From DASPOF01 sp035626155 (GTDB lineage: Bacteria; Desulfobacterota; Binatia; Binatales; Binataceae): a stretch of 27,508 nucleotides of DNA. Every line of letters starts with the position of its first letter. Within the stretch, counting starts at the first letter, position 1. The DNA lies in NCBI GenBank assembly GCA_035626155.1, contig DASPOF010000147.1, forward strand, positions 1-27,508. Reading direction: 5' to 3'. Shown here piece after piece: positions 15,793 to 24,199 of the stretch. Both the position numbers and the translations under genes were made by a program. Below the pieces are notes generated by a model, which did not search any database, was not told where the DNA came from, and saw only the letters and a program-made list of their open reading frames with translations.

Positions 15793-16341
15793 TTAACCGT
15801 CATGCCCATTTGGGAGGGTCGCCGATGGCTGTGCCTGTTCGCGCCGCACCTCTTCAGCGCCAGCCACTCCCAGAATTGATTCGACCTTTTGCGCTTCCGT
15901 CTCATCGCATCGCACGGCCACTCCGAACCGATCGCCGCAAAAGCGCGCCGAGTATCCGGGCGCGGACTCGAGGGCGGGGACCTGCGCGTTCAAAAGAAAG
16001 CTCGCCACCGCGGCGATCCCGCCGAACAGGATCATCAGTTCGAAGCAGATGATGATAAACGGAGGCCACGAAATGATCGGCTTGCCGCCCGCCACCAGGT
16101 TCCACTCCCACGACGTGCCGATCGTAATCGCGAGACCCGTCAGCACGCCGAGGATTCCACCGGTGAGCACGAAGGCGCGCACCGGACTTCGCCCCCGGCC
16201 GATCGCCTTCTCGATGTGTTCGCTCGGAATCGGTGAGAAGACGCGGAAATTCTCCGCGCGCGCCGCGCGCAGCGCCTCTATTCCGCCCACGCACTGCTCC
16301 TCCGCGGCGAATGTCGCGATTATTTCGATGGCGCCGCTCAT
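15793..16341 (-). CDS. actD: Alternative complex III subunit ActD (DUF3341)
   Basis: The 182-residue protein starts MSGAIEIIATFAAEEQCVGGIEALRAA, a small cytoplasmic ferredoxin-like domain, and then has two transmembrane helices (about 55-75 and 93-117) flanking SWEWNLVAGGKPIISWP. This is the DUF3341 architecture of ActD, a structural subunit that packs against ActC. A short cytoplasmic C-terminal domain follows (FCGDRFGVAVRCDE). Start overlaps the actC stop as ATGA (16338-16341). Confidence 0.93.
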   Translation of the reverse strand: MSGAIEIIATFAAEEQCVGGIEALRAARAENFRVFSPIPSEHIEKAIGRGRSPVRAFVLTGGILGVLTGLAITIGTSWEWNLVAGGKPIISWPPFIIICFELMILFGGIAAVASFLLNAQVPALESAPGYSARFCGDRFGVAVRCDETEAQKVESILGVAGAEEVRREQAQPSATLPNGHDG

Positions 16342-17696
16342 GCCGCCCTCGCGTAGTCCTTGTGGAGCGCCTTCTTGAGCCAGGTGATTCCCTCCTTGAG
16401 CTCGGTCATCGAAATGATCGGCAGGAAGCGCGCAAACAGCGAGAACAGGCCGAGGAACCACGCGAAGCTTCCCACCGTGATCATGATCTCGGTAATCGAC
16501 GGGCGGTAGAAACCCCACTGCGACGGATCGAAGTTGGTCGATTGCGAGCCCGCGATTATCACGAAGCGCTCCGTCCACATCCCGATGTTCACGAAGATCG
16601 ATATGATCCAGAGAACGGACAGGTTGGTGCGGATGCGCGGCGAGAACAGCAGCAGCGGGATTACGCAATTGCACGCCACCATTACCCAGAACATCCATCC
16701 CCACGGCCCGAAGTACCGCATGTGGAAAGTCGTCTGCTCGATCGGATCGCCGCTGTACCAGACCATGAACGACTCGGTCGCGTACGAGTAACTCACTATT
16801 AAAGATGTGAGGAGCACGACCTTGGCCAGGTTGTCGAAGTGCCAGGGCGTGAGCAGGCCCTCCAGCCCGAGCAGCTTGCGTATCGGCACGAGCAGCGTGA
16901 TGACCATCGCGACGCCGGAGAAAATCGCGCCCGCGACGAAGTAGGGCGCGAAGATCGTGCTGTGCCATCCGGGAATTTGCGCCATCGCGAAGTCCCACGA
17001 CACGACGCTGTGCACCGAGATGACCAGCGGCGTGGCAAGCCCGGCCATCAGCAGGTACGCCATCGAGTAATGGCGCCACTGCGAATCGGTGCCCTGCCAG
17101 CCAAGCGCGAGAATCGAGTAGAACACGCGCCGCCAGCCCCGCGCCTGCTCGCGCGCGCTGGCAAGATCGGGGATGAGCCCCATGAACAGGAACAGCGCGC
17201 TGATCGTGAAATAGGTGCTGACTGCGAACGCATCCCACACCAGCGGCGAGCGGAAATTCGGCTGCAGATATCGCTCGTTGGGGTAGGGCAGCAGCCAGTA
17301 GAAGAACCATGTGCGGCCGAGGTGAATCAGCGGGAAAAGGCCCGCGGTCATGACCGCGAACAGCGTCATGGTCTCCGCCGCGCGGTAAACCGCGGTGCGC
17401 CAGCGCGTGCGAAACAGAAACAGGATCGCCGAGATCAGCGTCCCCGAGTGCGCGATTCCGACCCAGAAGACGAAGTTCGTGATGTACACCGCCCACATCA
17501 CGGGCTGGCGCAGCCCGGTCACTCCCATGCCTTCGTAGATCTGCCGGGTCCAGAGCGCCGCCCCGATCGCGACCAGCGTGAAGCAGAAACCGATCCAGGC
17601 CCAGTAAAGAAGCCCCGGCGTCTGCATGACGCGGAGCACGCTGCGATCGACGTCGCTGAACGTCGGAGTGGCGATCTCGGGAGCTGCGGCTGCCAC
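16338..17696 (-). CDS. actC: Alternative complex III NrfD-like quinol-oxidising subunit ActC
   Basis: The 452-residue protein has about ten transmembrane helices and is NrfD/PsrC-family. Diagnostic stretches include VMWAVYITNFVFWVGIAHSGT, AETMTLFAVMTAGLFPLIHLGR and HSVVSWDFAMAQIPGWHST; His and acidic residues there form the quinol site in characterised complexes. It hands electrons to the ActB iron-sulfur domain. It starts at a GTG directly abutting the actB stop, with an excellent AAGGAGGG 7 nt upstream inside the end of actB. The C-terminus ends in a cytoplasmic Lys-rich helix. Confidence 0.94.
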   Translation of the reverse strand: MAAAAPEIATPTFSDVDRSVLRVMQTPGLLYWAWIGFCFTLVAIGAALWTRQIYEGMGVTGLRQPVMWAVYITNFVFWVGIAHSGTLISAILFLFRTRWRTAVYRAAETMTLFAVMTAGLFPLIHLGRTWFFYWLLPYPNERYLQPNFRSPLVWDAFAVSTYFTISALFLFMGLIPDLASAREQARGWRRVFYSILALGWQGTDSQWRHYSMAYLLMAGLATPLVISVHSVVSWDFAMAQIPGWHSTIFAPYFVAGAIFSGVAMVITLLVPIRKLLGLEGLLTPWHFDNLAKVVLLTSLIVSYSYATESFMVWYSGDPIEQTTFHMRYFGPWGWMFWVMVACNCVIPLLLFSPRIRTNLSVLWIISIFVNIGMWTERFVIIAGSQSTNFDPSQWGFYRPSITEIMITVGSFAWFLGLFSLFARFLPIISMTELKEGITWLKKALHKDYARAA

Positions 17697-20612
17697 CTAC
17701 GTTCCCTCCTTTTCGCGATACAGCTCGCGCAGGTACACGATCGCCGGCTGCGTGTTGAGGTCCTCGAGCGCGCGAAAGCCGCGGCTCGGATTCGCCGCGC
17801 GCCGGCGCATCACCGCGCTGGATGCATCATTCATGTCGCCGAAGGTGATCGCGCGCGCGGGGCACGCCTGCGCGCAGGCCGGGACGATCTCGCCGTCGCG
17901 CACCGGGCGCGATTCGGTGCGCGCAACGATCTCGGCGTGCTGGATGCGCTGGATGCAGAACGTGCACTTCTCCATGACGCCCATCCCGCGCACGGTCACG
18001 TCGGGATTGAGCTGCAGATCCAGCGGCGCGGGCCACTCAGGCTCGAACCAGTTGAAGCGGCGCACCTTGTACGGGCAGTTGTTCTGGCAGTAGCGCGTGC
18101 CGATGCAGCGATTGTAAATCTGCGCGTTCAGGCCCTCGTCGGTGTGATGAGATGCGAACACCGGGCAGACCGCCTCGCACGGTGCGTGATTGCACTGCTG
18201 GCACATCATCGGCGTCAGGTACGCAAGCGGCGCGCGCCCCTCCTGCTGCTTTTCGGGGAAGAATCGCTCGATCCGGATCCATGACCTGATTCTTCCCTGC
18301 GCGACACCCTCGCGGCCCGACACCGGCACATTGTTCTCCGCGTAACACGCCGCGATGCACGCGCTGCATCCGGTGCACGCATTGGTGTCGATCGTCATGC
18401 CCCACTTGTGCTCGGGATGGGGAAACGGCGGGTACATCTCGTAGGGCTCGGGTGCGAGCGCCTCGGCGGGCGCAGCCCCGCCGCGCGCCAGCTCCTCGAT
18501 GCTCATCGCCTCGACGATCGAGCGGCCCATCAAGTCGCTGTTGCCGAGCGGCGAGACGAGTGCCCGGCTGTTCCCGGTCGGCTTGGCGGCAACCGCGATG
18601 CTGAGCGCGCCCGGCGCGAGCAGCGCCCACGGATTGGCGCCGCGATCGATCGCATAGCGGCCGTACGAGCGATGGCCCTGGCCGAGCGGGATGGCGATCA
18701 CGCCGGGCCGAACCCGCTCCGATATGAGGGCCGGCGCCTCGATGCTCCCGTGGTCGGTGCGAAGCTCGATCAGTTCATCGGCGGCAACCCCAAGCGAGCG
18801 AGCAGTGTCAGGATGGATTTCGGCCCAGGTGTCCCACACGATCTGCGCGATCGGCTCGGGGATTTCCTGGAGCCATGGCTTGTCCGCGCCGCGGCCGTCG
18901 TAGAGAAAGATGTGGGGATACGCGGACAGGGTCAACTCGGCCGAGGCTGGCGGCGCAGGCGGCGCCTTCAGCACGGCGGAGTTGAGTTTCACCTCCGACG
19001 GCTTCGCGTCCTGGAACAGGCCGCCCTCCTGGCGCGCTTTCGTCCAGAAATCTTCCGCGCCGATGCCGCCCGCTCTGGAAGCCAAGCCGAACCACTCCGC
19101 CTTGACTGCCTCCGCGACAGTCTTCCAGGGAATCGCAGCGCCGGCGAGAGCGTTCGCGCGCGCCGACTCGAGCAGGATGTCGCCCACTGCACGGCTTGGG
19201 AAAACCGGCTGCATCACCGGCTGCCCAAGTCCGTTCACGCCCGCGCGCGGCGCGGTGTCGCGCCAGGCCTCGAGCGGATGATGCGCGGGCAGGAGCAGGT
19301 TCGCCATGTTGGCGGTTTCATCCGGGACGCCGCCGCACCAAACGACGAACGGCACGCGCTGAAACGCCCCGGCCGCATCTATCCCGGCCGACATCGAAAA
19401 GACCGGGTTTCCGCCCGCGATGAAGAGCACATCGACCTTCCCGTCGTGCATCGCGCCGAGTGCGGCCTCGACTTCGCCCGCGCGGCTCACGGACTCCGGC
19501 GGCGCTCCGTCGAGGAACACCATCGTGCGGCCGGCATTGCCGGTCACCGCGTTGAGCACGTATGCCGCGAGCGTGGCCGATTCATCGTGCGTCGGCGCAA
19601 GTGCGACCGCGCCATCAGCCTTGCCGAACGCCTCGCCCATCCGCCTGATTGCGTTTGCGGGGACGCCGGTTCTCGCGCTGACCGAGGCCGGATCGAACCC
19701 GGCGACCATCGCGGTGAGCGCGGCGAGATCGACGTGCGAATTTTGCGAGATCCATCGCTCGGCGATCATCACGTGGAGCACGCTCCATGCGATCTGCGCC
19801 TGCGCATCCGGCGCGGCCGCGATCCACTCGTCGCATTTGGCGGCGGTGAGACCAAGGCGCGGACCCACGTAAAAGGAGCGGCCGATCGTGAGCGCTCCGC
19901 GCCGCGGCTTGGGCGTGCGGAATTCAGCGTACTGGCGCGTGAGTTCGACCGGAGATTGCCAGGTCTCGAGAAAATCCGCGCCGAATGAGATCAGCACTTC
20001 GGCCTGGTCGAGACGATAGACTGGGAGGTCGCGGCGGCCGAAGAGTTGCTGAGCTGCGGCGCGCGCCGGTTCCGTGGCGAGCGCTTCATAGAAGATCGCG
20101 CGCGTGGAGCCGTGCGCGCCGAGCCACGCGCGCACGATTTTCTCGAAGGTCGGCCCGCCGGGCGCGCCCAGGAATGCGACCCGATCCTTGCCCGCGCGCG
20201 CCGCTGCGGCCAGCTTCTCGTTGAGCAACTTCGATGCCTGCTCCCACGAGATGTTCGCGAGCGCCGCGCCGTCGCCGCGAAGTTGCGGCCGTGCGATCCG
20301 ATCGGGATTGTAGAGGCCCTGAAGCGCCGCCTGCCCGCGCGCGCAAATCGCGCCCTGGCTCAAAGGGTCGGCCGGATTTCCCTCGAGCTTTATTACTCGC
20401 CCCTCGCGCACCCGCGCGATAAGGCCGCATCCGGCGGGGCACTCCGCGCAGGTGGTCGTGTAAAACTGCGCAACGCCCGGGATTACGTTCTCATCCGGGA
20501 CGACATACGGAATCAGCTTTCGCGCGGCAGGCTGGCATCCGGGGAGCGCTGCGCCCGCTCCCGCGGTTGCGGCGAGTTTCAAAAAAGTGCGCCTGGAAAA
20601 ACCGTCAGCCAT
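17697..20612 (-). CDS. actB: Alternative complex III subunit ActB (molybdopterin-oxidoreductase-like + ferredoxin-like fusion)
   Basis: The 971-residue protein has a Tat signal SRRTFLKL (6-13) leading to LPGC (Cys 26), possibly a lipidation site. Residues about 45-700 resemble the large subunit of bis-MGD oxidoreductases. Unlike ActB proteins described as lacking this cluster, it retains C-x2-C-x3-C-x27-C (Cys 55, 58, 62, 90), which could hold an extra 4Fe-4S centre. Residues about 735-971 form the NrfC/PsrB-like part, with four Cys groups: CTGCSACIAAC, CQQCNHAPCEAVC, CIGTRYCQNNC, and CTFC with CAQAC. These hold the 3Fe-4S/4Fe-4S wire from ActC to the hemes. GGGGAGG precedes the ATG; 12 nt separate it from actA. 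Confidence 0.94.
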   Translation of the reverse strand: MADGFSRRTFLKLAATAGAGAALPGCQPAARKLIPYVVPDENVIPGVAQFYTTTCAECPAGCGLIARVREGRVIKLEGNPADPLSQGAICARGQAALQGLYNPDRIARPQLRGDGAALANISWEQASKLLNEKLAAAARAGKDRVAFLGAPGGPTFEKIVRAWLGAHGSTRAIFYEALATEPARAAAQQLFGRRDLPVYRLDQAEVLISFGADFLETWQSPVELTRQYAEFRTPKPRRGALTIGRSFYVGPRLGLTAAKCDEWIAAAPDAQAQIAWSVLHVMIAERWISQNSHVDLAALTAMVAGFDPASVSARTGVPANAIRRMGEAFGKADGAVALAPTHDESATLAAYVLNAVTGNAGRTMVFLDGAPPESVSRAGEVEAALGAMHDGKVDVLFIAGGNPVFSMSAGIDAAGAFQRVPFVVWCGGVPDETANMANLLLPAHHPLEAWRDTAPRAGVNGLGQPVMQPVFPSRAVGDILLESARANALAGAAIPWKTVAEAVKAEWFGLASRAGGIGAEDFWTKARQEGGLFQDAKPSEVKLNSAVLKAPPAPPASAELTLSAYPHIFLYDGRGADKPWLQEIPEPIAQIVWDTWAEIHPDTARSLGVAADELIELRTDHGSIEAPALISERVRPGVIAIPLGQGHRSYGRYAIDRGANPWALLAPGALSIAVAAKPTGNSRALVSPLGNSDLMGRSIVEAMSIEELARGGAAPAEALAPEPYEMYPPFPHPEHKWGMTIDTNACTGCSACIAACYAENNVPVSGREGVAQGRIRSWIRIERFFPEKQQEGRAPLAYLTPMMCQQCNHAPCEAVCPVFASHHTDEGLNAQIYNRCIGTRYCQNNCPYKVRRFNWFEPEWPAPLDLQLNPDVTVRGMGVMEKCTFCIQRIQHAEIVARTESRPVRDGEIVPACAQACPARAITFGDMNDASSAVMRRRAANPSRGFRALEDLNTQPAIVYLRELYREKEGT

Positions 20613-20624
20613 CAGCCTCCCCGC

Positions 20625-21146
20625 TCAGTGATGACACGCGAAACAATCGAGTGTCGCTTTGCGCGCGGTATGACAGTCGATGCAAAAGCCCATGTTGATC
20701 TCGAAGACCGGCGCGATGCGGTCCATGGTTTCGACCGGACCGTGGCAGGTCTGACACTTGATATCAGCGTGGATGTGCGGCATGTGGGTGAACTTCACGA
20801 AATCGGGCAGCGTATAAACCCGGTTCCATCGAATCTCGAACGGCGGCTGAGCATCGTCGCTCCACGGCCGCGTCACCGGCTGGATTCCGCCCGTGATTGC
20901 GCTTCCGTGGCATCCGACGCAGCGCTGAACCGGCGGCACCCCCGCGTTCTCCGATCGCCGCGCATATTCGTGGCAGTACTGGCAGGGAATCTTGTTCACG
21001 CCGGCGTGGACGCGATGGCTGAAAGGAATCGGCTGAACCACGTCCGCACGCGGCGCCCATGGACGCTCGGAAAGAGCTATGGCTACTGCTCCCAAAGCGA
21101 CGAGCGCGATTACGAGCGGCAGAAGTGTCCGATTGATCGTCGGCAT
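20625..21146 (-). CDS. actA: Alternative complex III pentaheme cytochrome c ActA
   Basis: The 173-residue protein has an N-terminal uncleaved signal-anchor helix (about 7-26) and exactly five CxxCH heme sites, at residues 55-59, 76-80, 131-135, 155-159 and 168-172. Additional His residues (FSHRVH, FTHMPHIH) suit bis-His ligation. The pentaheme count and first-gene position match ActA, the periplasmic electron-output subunit of alternative complex III. I start it at ATG 21146; a TTG immediately upstream is in frame. It is the operon's first gene and is preceded by a long divergent intergenic region that must contain the operon promoter. Confidence 0.94.
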   Translation of the reverse strand: MPTINRTLLPLVIALVALGAVAIALSERPWAPRADVVQPIPFSHRVHAGVNKIPCQYCHEYARRSENAGVPPVQRCVGCHGSAITGGIQPVTRPWSDDAQPPFEIRWNRVYTLPDFVKFTHMPHIHADIKCQTCHGPVETMDRIAPVFEINMGFCIDCHTARKATLDCFACHH

Positions 21147-21714
21147 CAAGCTGATTCAATCTCCGGGGGCTGCACGTATCCGTCGAAGGCGAGCCGCAAA
21201 GCTGCTTGACGCTCCGTAACTGGCTGGGCTTACGGTGCGCGCACACGCGCGCATCCCGATTAACGGGCGCCCTACACTCTGGCACCCTCGATGTCCTTAA
21301 AACCCGGCCGATTACCAGCGCTCGGAGTTCAGTAATTCCTAACACGCTGCCGGTGAACGCTCAATGAAGAATTTTTTGCCGGTCGTTGGCGAGCGTACGC
21401 AGTCCCCAAACGCAGCTAGCCGAGAGTTGATTTACAATCGCCGCGGTCGCGGCTGGTGCGAGCCGCGCTCAATCGAAACGCCCCGCCGCAAGTGAGTTGC
21501 GCTACGAGCCGCGGCGCGCGCCGCGGCAAGTGCGTTGCGCGATGATCGCTCGCTCGATTGCATGGCCGCGTCGGATGGCGGGACATTGCAGGGGTCCCGC
21601 GCCCGCCAGATCGCGCTCCCGGCCACTTTGGGAGCCTCGGCGGACCCCGTTTCGATGGTTTGCGAAGTGTGTTAGTTTCAAACCAAATCTCTTGGAGCGG
21701 AGCTACTTCCTTAG
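21147..21714. other. Divergent intergenic region with palindromes, between actA and dapL
   Basis: No convincing gene is seen in this 568-bp stretch; the short frames here are Arg-rich and unlike proteins. It must carry promoters for both the respiratory operon and dapL. On the minus strand TTGAGC, 17 bp and TAGGAA between about 21372 and 21340 is a weak candidate for the operon. A 7-bp hairpin (TGCGCGC, loop ACAC, GCGCGCA; 21236-21253) lies in the likely actA leader. A cluster of direct repeats around a 20-bp palindrome lies at 21488-21540. Confidence 0.5.
21488..21540. repeat. 15-bp direct repeats flanking a 20-bp perfect palindrome
   Basis: GCAAGTGAGTTGCGC (21488-21502) and GCAAGTGCGTTGCGC (21526-21540) differ at one base and are 38 bp apart. 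Each is internally near-palindromic (GCAA...TTGC). Between them 21508-21527 is a perfect 20-bp palindrome made of GCCGCGGCGC and its complement. Possibly a regulatory site cluster or a small REP/MITE-like element. Confidence 0.6.
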
Positions 21715-22884
21715 GTGCAAGTCAAGACAGCCTCCCGATTAGGCCTGCTCCCGCCCTATCTCTTCGCCGAGCTGGATCGCCTCAAAAAGGAGGTCCAGGC
21801 GAAGGGGGTGGACGTGATCAGCCTTGGAATTGGGGACCCTGACCTGCCCACGCCACAACATATTGTAGAGAGCCTCAAGCGCGCGGCGGATCAGCCGTCG
21901 AACCATCGCTATCCCGATTACGAGGGCCTCGAGCGCTTTCGGCGGTCCGCCGCGGACTGGGTCGAGAGGCGCTTTGGCATAAGTTTTGACCCGCGGCGAG
22001 AGGTCTGCGCGCTAATCGGGTCCAAGGAAGGAATCGCAAACTTTTCCACCGCCATCGTCGATCCCGGCGACATCGTTCTCATCCCCGACCCCGGTTATCC
22101 GGTCTACTACTCGGGATGCGTATTCAATGGGGGCGAGCCGTACTTCCTTCGCCTCACCAAGGAAAACGGATTCCGTCCTGATTTTTCATCGATCCCCGCC
22201 GAAGTTGCGCGCCGCGCGAAACTGCTGTGGCTCAATTATCCGAACAATCCGACCGCCGCGACGGTCGATCGATCGTTCTTCGATGAGGCGGCGCGCTTCT
22301 GCCTGAAGAACAACATCATCCTCGCCCACGACAGCGCATACTCGGAGATCGCGTTCGACGGCTACCGCGCGCCGAGCGTATTCCAGGGCGCCGGCGCTCG
22401 CGAATGCGCGATCGAGTTCCACTCGCTGTCGAAGACATTTTCGATGACGGGATGGCGGGTCGGATTCGCGGTGGGCAACGCCGAACTCATCGCAGCGTTG
22501 GGAAGGGTCAAAACCAACGTCGACTCGGGCGTGTTCCAGGCGGTGCAGGAGGCCGCGATCACCGCGCTGGACGGCGGAGACGGCGACAAGGTCGCGGAAT
22601 ACTGCGCGATTTACAAGCATCGGCGCGACATCATGGTCGGCGCGCTTCGCGCCGCGGGGCTATCGTGCGAGCTGCCGCGCGCTACGTTCTATGTCTGGGC
22701 GCACGTGCCGAACGGTTATACCTCGGTTTCGTTTGCCGAGCGCATGCTGAAGGAAGCCGGCGTGGCGATCACGCCGGGTTCGGGCTTCGGCAAGGGTGGT
22801 GAGGGGTTCGTTCGCTTTTCGCTCACGGTGCCAAGCGAACGGTTGCAAGAGGCCGTCGAACGGTTAAAAGCGCTTCGGTTGTAA
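21715..22884 (+). CDS. dapL: LL-diaminopimelate aminotransferase
   Basis: The 389-residue fold-type I PLP aminotransferase starts at GTG 21715. PLP-site residues are visible: NYPNNPT (Asn 174), Asp 206 and Tyr 209 in HDSAYSE, and the Schiff-base Lys 240 in SLSKTFSMTGWRVGF. The N-terminus LPPYLFAELDRLKKE with ISLGIGDPDLPTP is typical of the DapL group. DapL converts tetrahydrodipicolinate directly to LL-2,6-diaminopimelate with glutamate, bypassing the succinylase/acetylase routes to lysine and peptidoglycan. GGAGCGGAG lies upstream at slightly long spacing. It heads a biosynthetic unit with folK (8 nt later) and purN. Other broad-specificity aminotransferases in this clade are the main alternative. 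Confidence 0.85.
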   Translation: MQVKTASRLGLLPPYLFAELDRLKKEVQAKGVDVISLGIGDPDLPTPQHIVESLKRAADQPSNHRYPDYEGLERFRRSAADWVERRFGISFDPRREVCALIGSKEGIANFSTAIVDPGDIVLIPDPGYPVYYSGCVFNGGEPYFLRLTKENGFRPDFSSIPAEVARRAKLLWLNYPNNPTAATVDRSFFDEAARFCLKNNIILAHDSAYSEIAFDGYRAPSVFQGAGARECAIEFHSLSKTFSMTGWRVGFAVGNAELIAALGRVKTNVDSGVFQAVQEAAITALDGGDGDKVAEYCAIYKHRRDIMVGALRAAGLSCELPRATFYVWAHVPNGYTSVSFAERMLKEAGVAITPGSGFGKGGEGFVRFSLTVPSERLQEAVERLKALRL

Positions 22885-22892
22885 CGACGGGG

Positions 22893-23450
22893 ATGCCCCA
22901 TCGGGCTTTCATCGGGATAGGAAGTAATCTGGGCGATCGAGCCGCCAATTATCGCGAGGCGATTCAACGTATTGCTCTGATTCCGGACACTCGCGTCGTC
23001 CGCCAGTCGTCCATCTACGAAACCGAGCCGGTCGGGAACATCAAGGGCGCGTTTCTCAACGGCGTCGTCGAGGTTGAAACCGAGCTTACCGCCGAGGTGC
23101 TGATGCGGCGGCTGCTCGCGATCGAGCGCGGGATGGGCCGCAAGCGGGTGCGCGGCAGGAAGCCCGCGCGGGGCAAGTATCGCCCCAGGATAATCGATCT
23201 CGACCTGCTCTTCTTCGACAAGGAGACGATCGATACGCGCACCCTGACGGTGCCGCATCCGAGGCTCCACGAACGTCTGTTCGTGCTTGCGCCGATGAGC
23301 GAGCTTGCGCCCGCGCTTATCCATCCGAAGCTTAACCAGTCGATCTCCGAGATGCTGGCGGCGCTCAAGTCGCCATTCCGCGTAACCCTTGCGCGCGCGG
23401 ACCTCCTGCGTCCTCAGCAGCCTCCCAGGCGGGAGAGTCAGTTGCGGTGA
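22893..23450 (+). CDS. folK: 2-amino-4-hydroxy-6-hydroxymethyldihydropteridine pyrophosphokinase (HPPK)
   Basis: The 185-residue protein carries the HPPK signatures IGIGSNLGDR (7-16), SSIYETEPVG (39-48), FLNGVVEVET and RPRIIDLDLLFFD (97-109). Asp 102 and Asp 104 are the expected Mg-binding pair. It transfers pyrophosphate from ATP to 6-hydroxymethyl-dihydropterin in folate synthesis. The domain ends near residue 160; the remaining roughly 25 residues are a basic tail. Its stop overlaps the purN start as GTGA, implying translational coupling of folate and purine (formyl-folate-using) enzymes. Confidence 0.95.
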   Translation: MPHRAFIGIGSNLGDRAANYREAIQRIALIPDTRVVRQSSIYETEPVGNIKGAFLNGVVEVETELTAEVLMRRLLAIERGMGRKRVRGRKPARGKYRPRIIDLDLLFFDKETIDTRTLTVPHPRLHERLFVLAPMSELAPALIHPKLNQSISEMLAALKSPFRVTLARADLLRPQQPPRRESQLR

Positions 23451-24046
23451 AACTTCGGCTCGGCATTCTCGCCTCGCACGGTGGCACCAACGCGCAGGCG
23501 ATCATCGATGCGTGCCGCGAGGGCAGGCTGGATGCCGCCGTGCGCGTGCTCATCAGCAACAATTCCGATGCGCTCGCTCTGGAACGGGCGCGGCGCGCGG
23601 GCATTCACGCCGTTCATCTCAGCTCGCAGACGCATCCCGATCCCGACCGGCTCGATGAGGCGATTCTCGAGACCCTGGTGTCGCGCGATGTGAACCTGGT
23701 GGTGCTGGCCGGGTACATGAAGAGGCTCGGCCCGGCTACGCTTTCTCATTTCAGGGGACGAATCCTGAACATCCATCCAGCGCTGCTCCCGAAGTTCGGA
23801 GGCCAGGGGATGTACGGGATGCGCGTGCACGAGGCGGTAATCGCGGCCGGCGAGCGCGTTAGCGGCGTCACGATTCACGTCGTCGATGAGAATTACGATA
23901 CCGGCCCGATTCTCGCCCAGCGCCAAGTGCCGGTGATGCCCGGCGACACCGCCGAGACGCTCGCCGAGCGCGTGCTCGTGGTCGAGCACGAGCTGTACCC
24001 GCAGACGCTCGCGCGCATCGCGCGCGGCGAGATCAAACTCGGCTGA
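23447..24046 (+). CDS. purN: Phosphoribosylglycinamide formyltransferase (GART)
   Basis: The 199-residue single-domain PurN starts at a GTG overlapping the folK stop. The formyltransferase core shows the catalytic triad: Asn 108 and His 110 in LNIHPALLP, and Asp 147 in VVDENYDTGPI. The folate-binding region FGGQGMYGMRVHEAV is also present. The phosphate-loop motif near the N-terminus reads ASHGGTNAQAI instead of the commoner GSGSNLQAI. It uses 10-formyl-tetrahydrofolate to formylate GAR in purine synthesis. A strong hairpin follows at 24097-24126. Confidence 0.94.
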   Translation: MKLRLGILASHGGTNAQAIIDACREGRLDAAVRVLISNNSDALALERARRAGIHAVHLSSQTHPDPDRLDEAILETLVSRDVNLVVLAGYMKRLGPATLSHFRGRILNIHPALLPKFGGQGMYGMRVHEAVIAAGERVSGVTIHVVDENYDTGPILAQRQVPVMPGDTAETLAERVLVVEHELYPQTLARIARGEIKLG

Positions 24047-24096
24047 CCCTACCCCGCGCGCGGCCACTACTAAACAGGCCTTTGCTCAACAAAGCA

Positions 24097-24126
24097 GGCC
24101 CTCGCTCAGCCTTGACGAGCGGGGCC
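24097..24126 (+). terminator. GC-rich hairpin after purN (terminator-like)
   Basis: The left arm GGCCCTCGCTC (24097-24107) and right arm GAGCGGGGCC (24117-24126) pair over 10 bp with one bulged T and a 9-nt loop, 50 nt past the purN stop. No U-tract follows. Just upstream are imperfect 14-bp direct repeats beginning CAGGCC (24075-24088 and 24095-24108, two mismatches). Confidence 0.45.
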
Positions 24127-24199
24127 GCCGGGTGCGATGCTGCCCCGACTCAGAACCTACGACCAAGACTCCGATTGAGTTTGCGAACGGGGGGCAGTC

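Noticed and set aside
16839..19988. Plus-strand frames of 481 and 526 codons opposite actC/actB
   Set aside because: Antisense shadows of the respiratory genes, rich in Arg/His/Glu and without domains.
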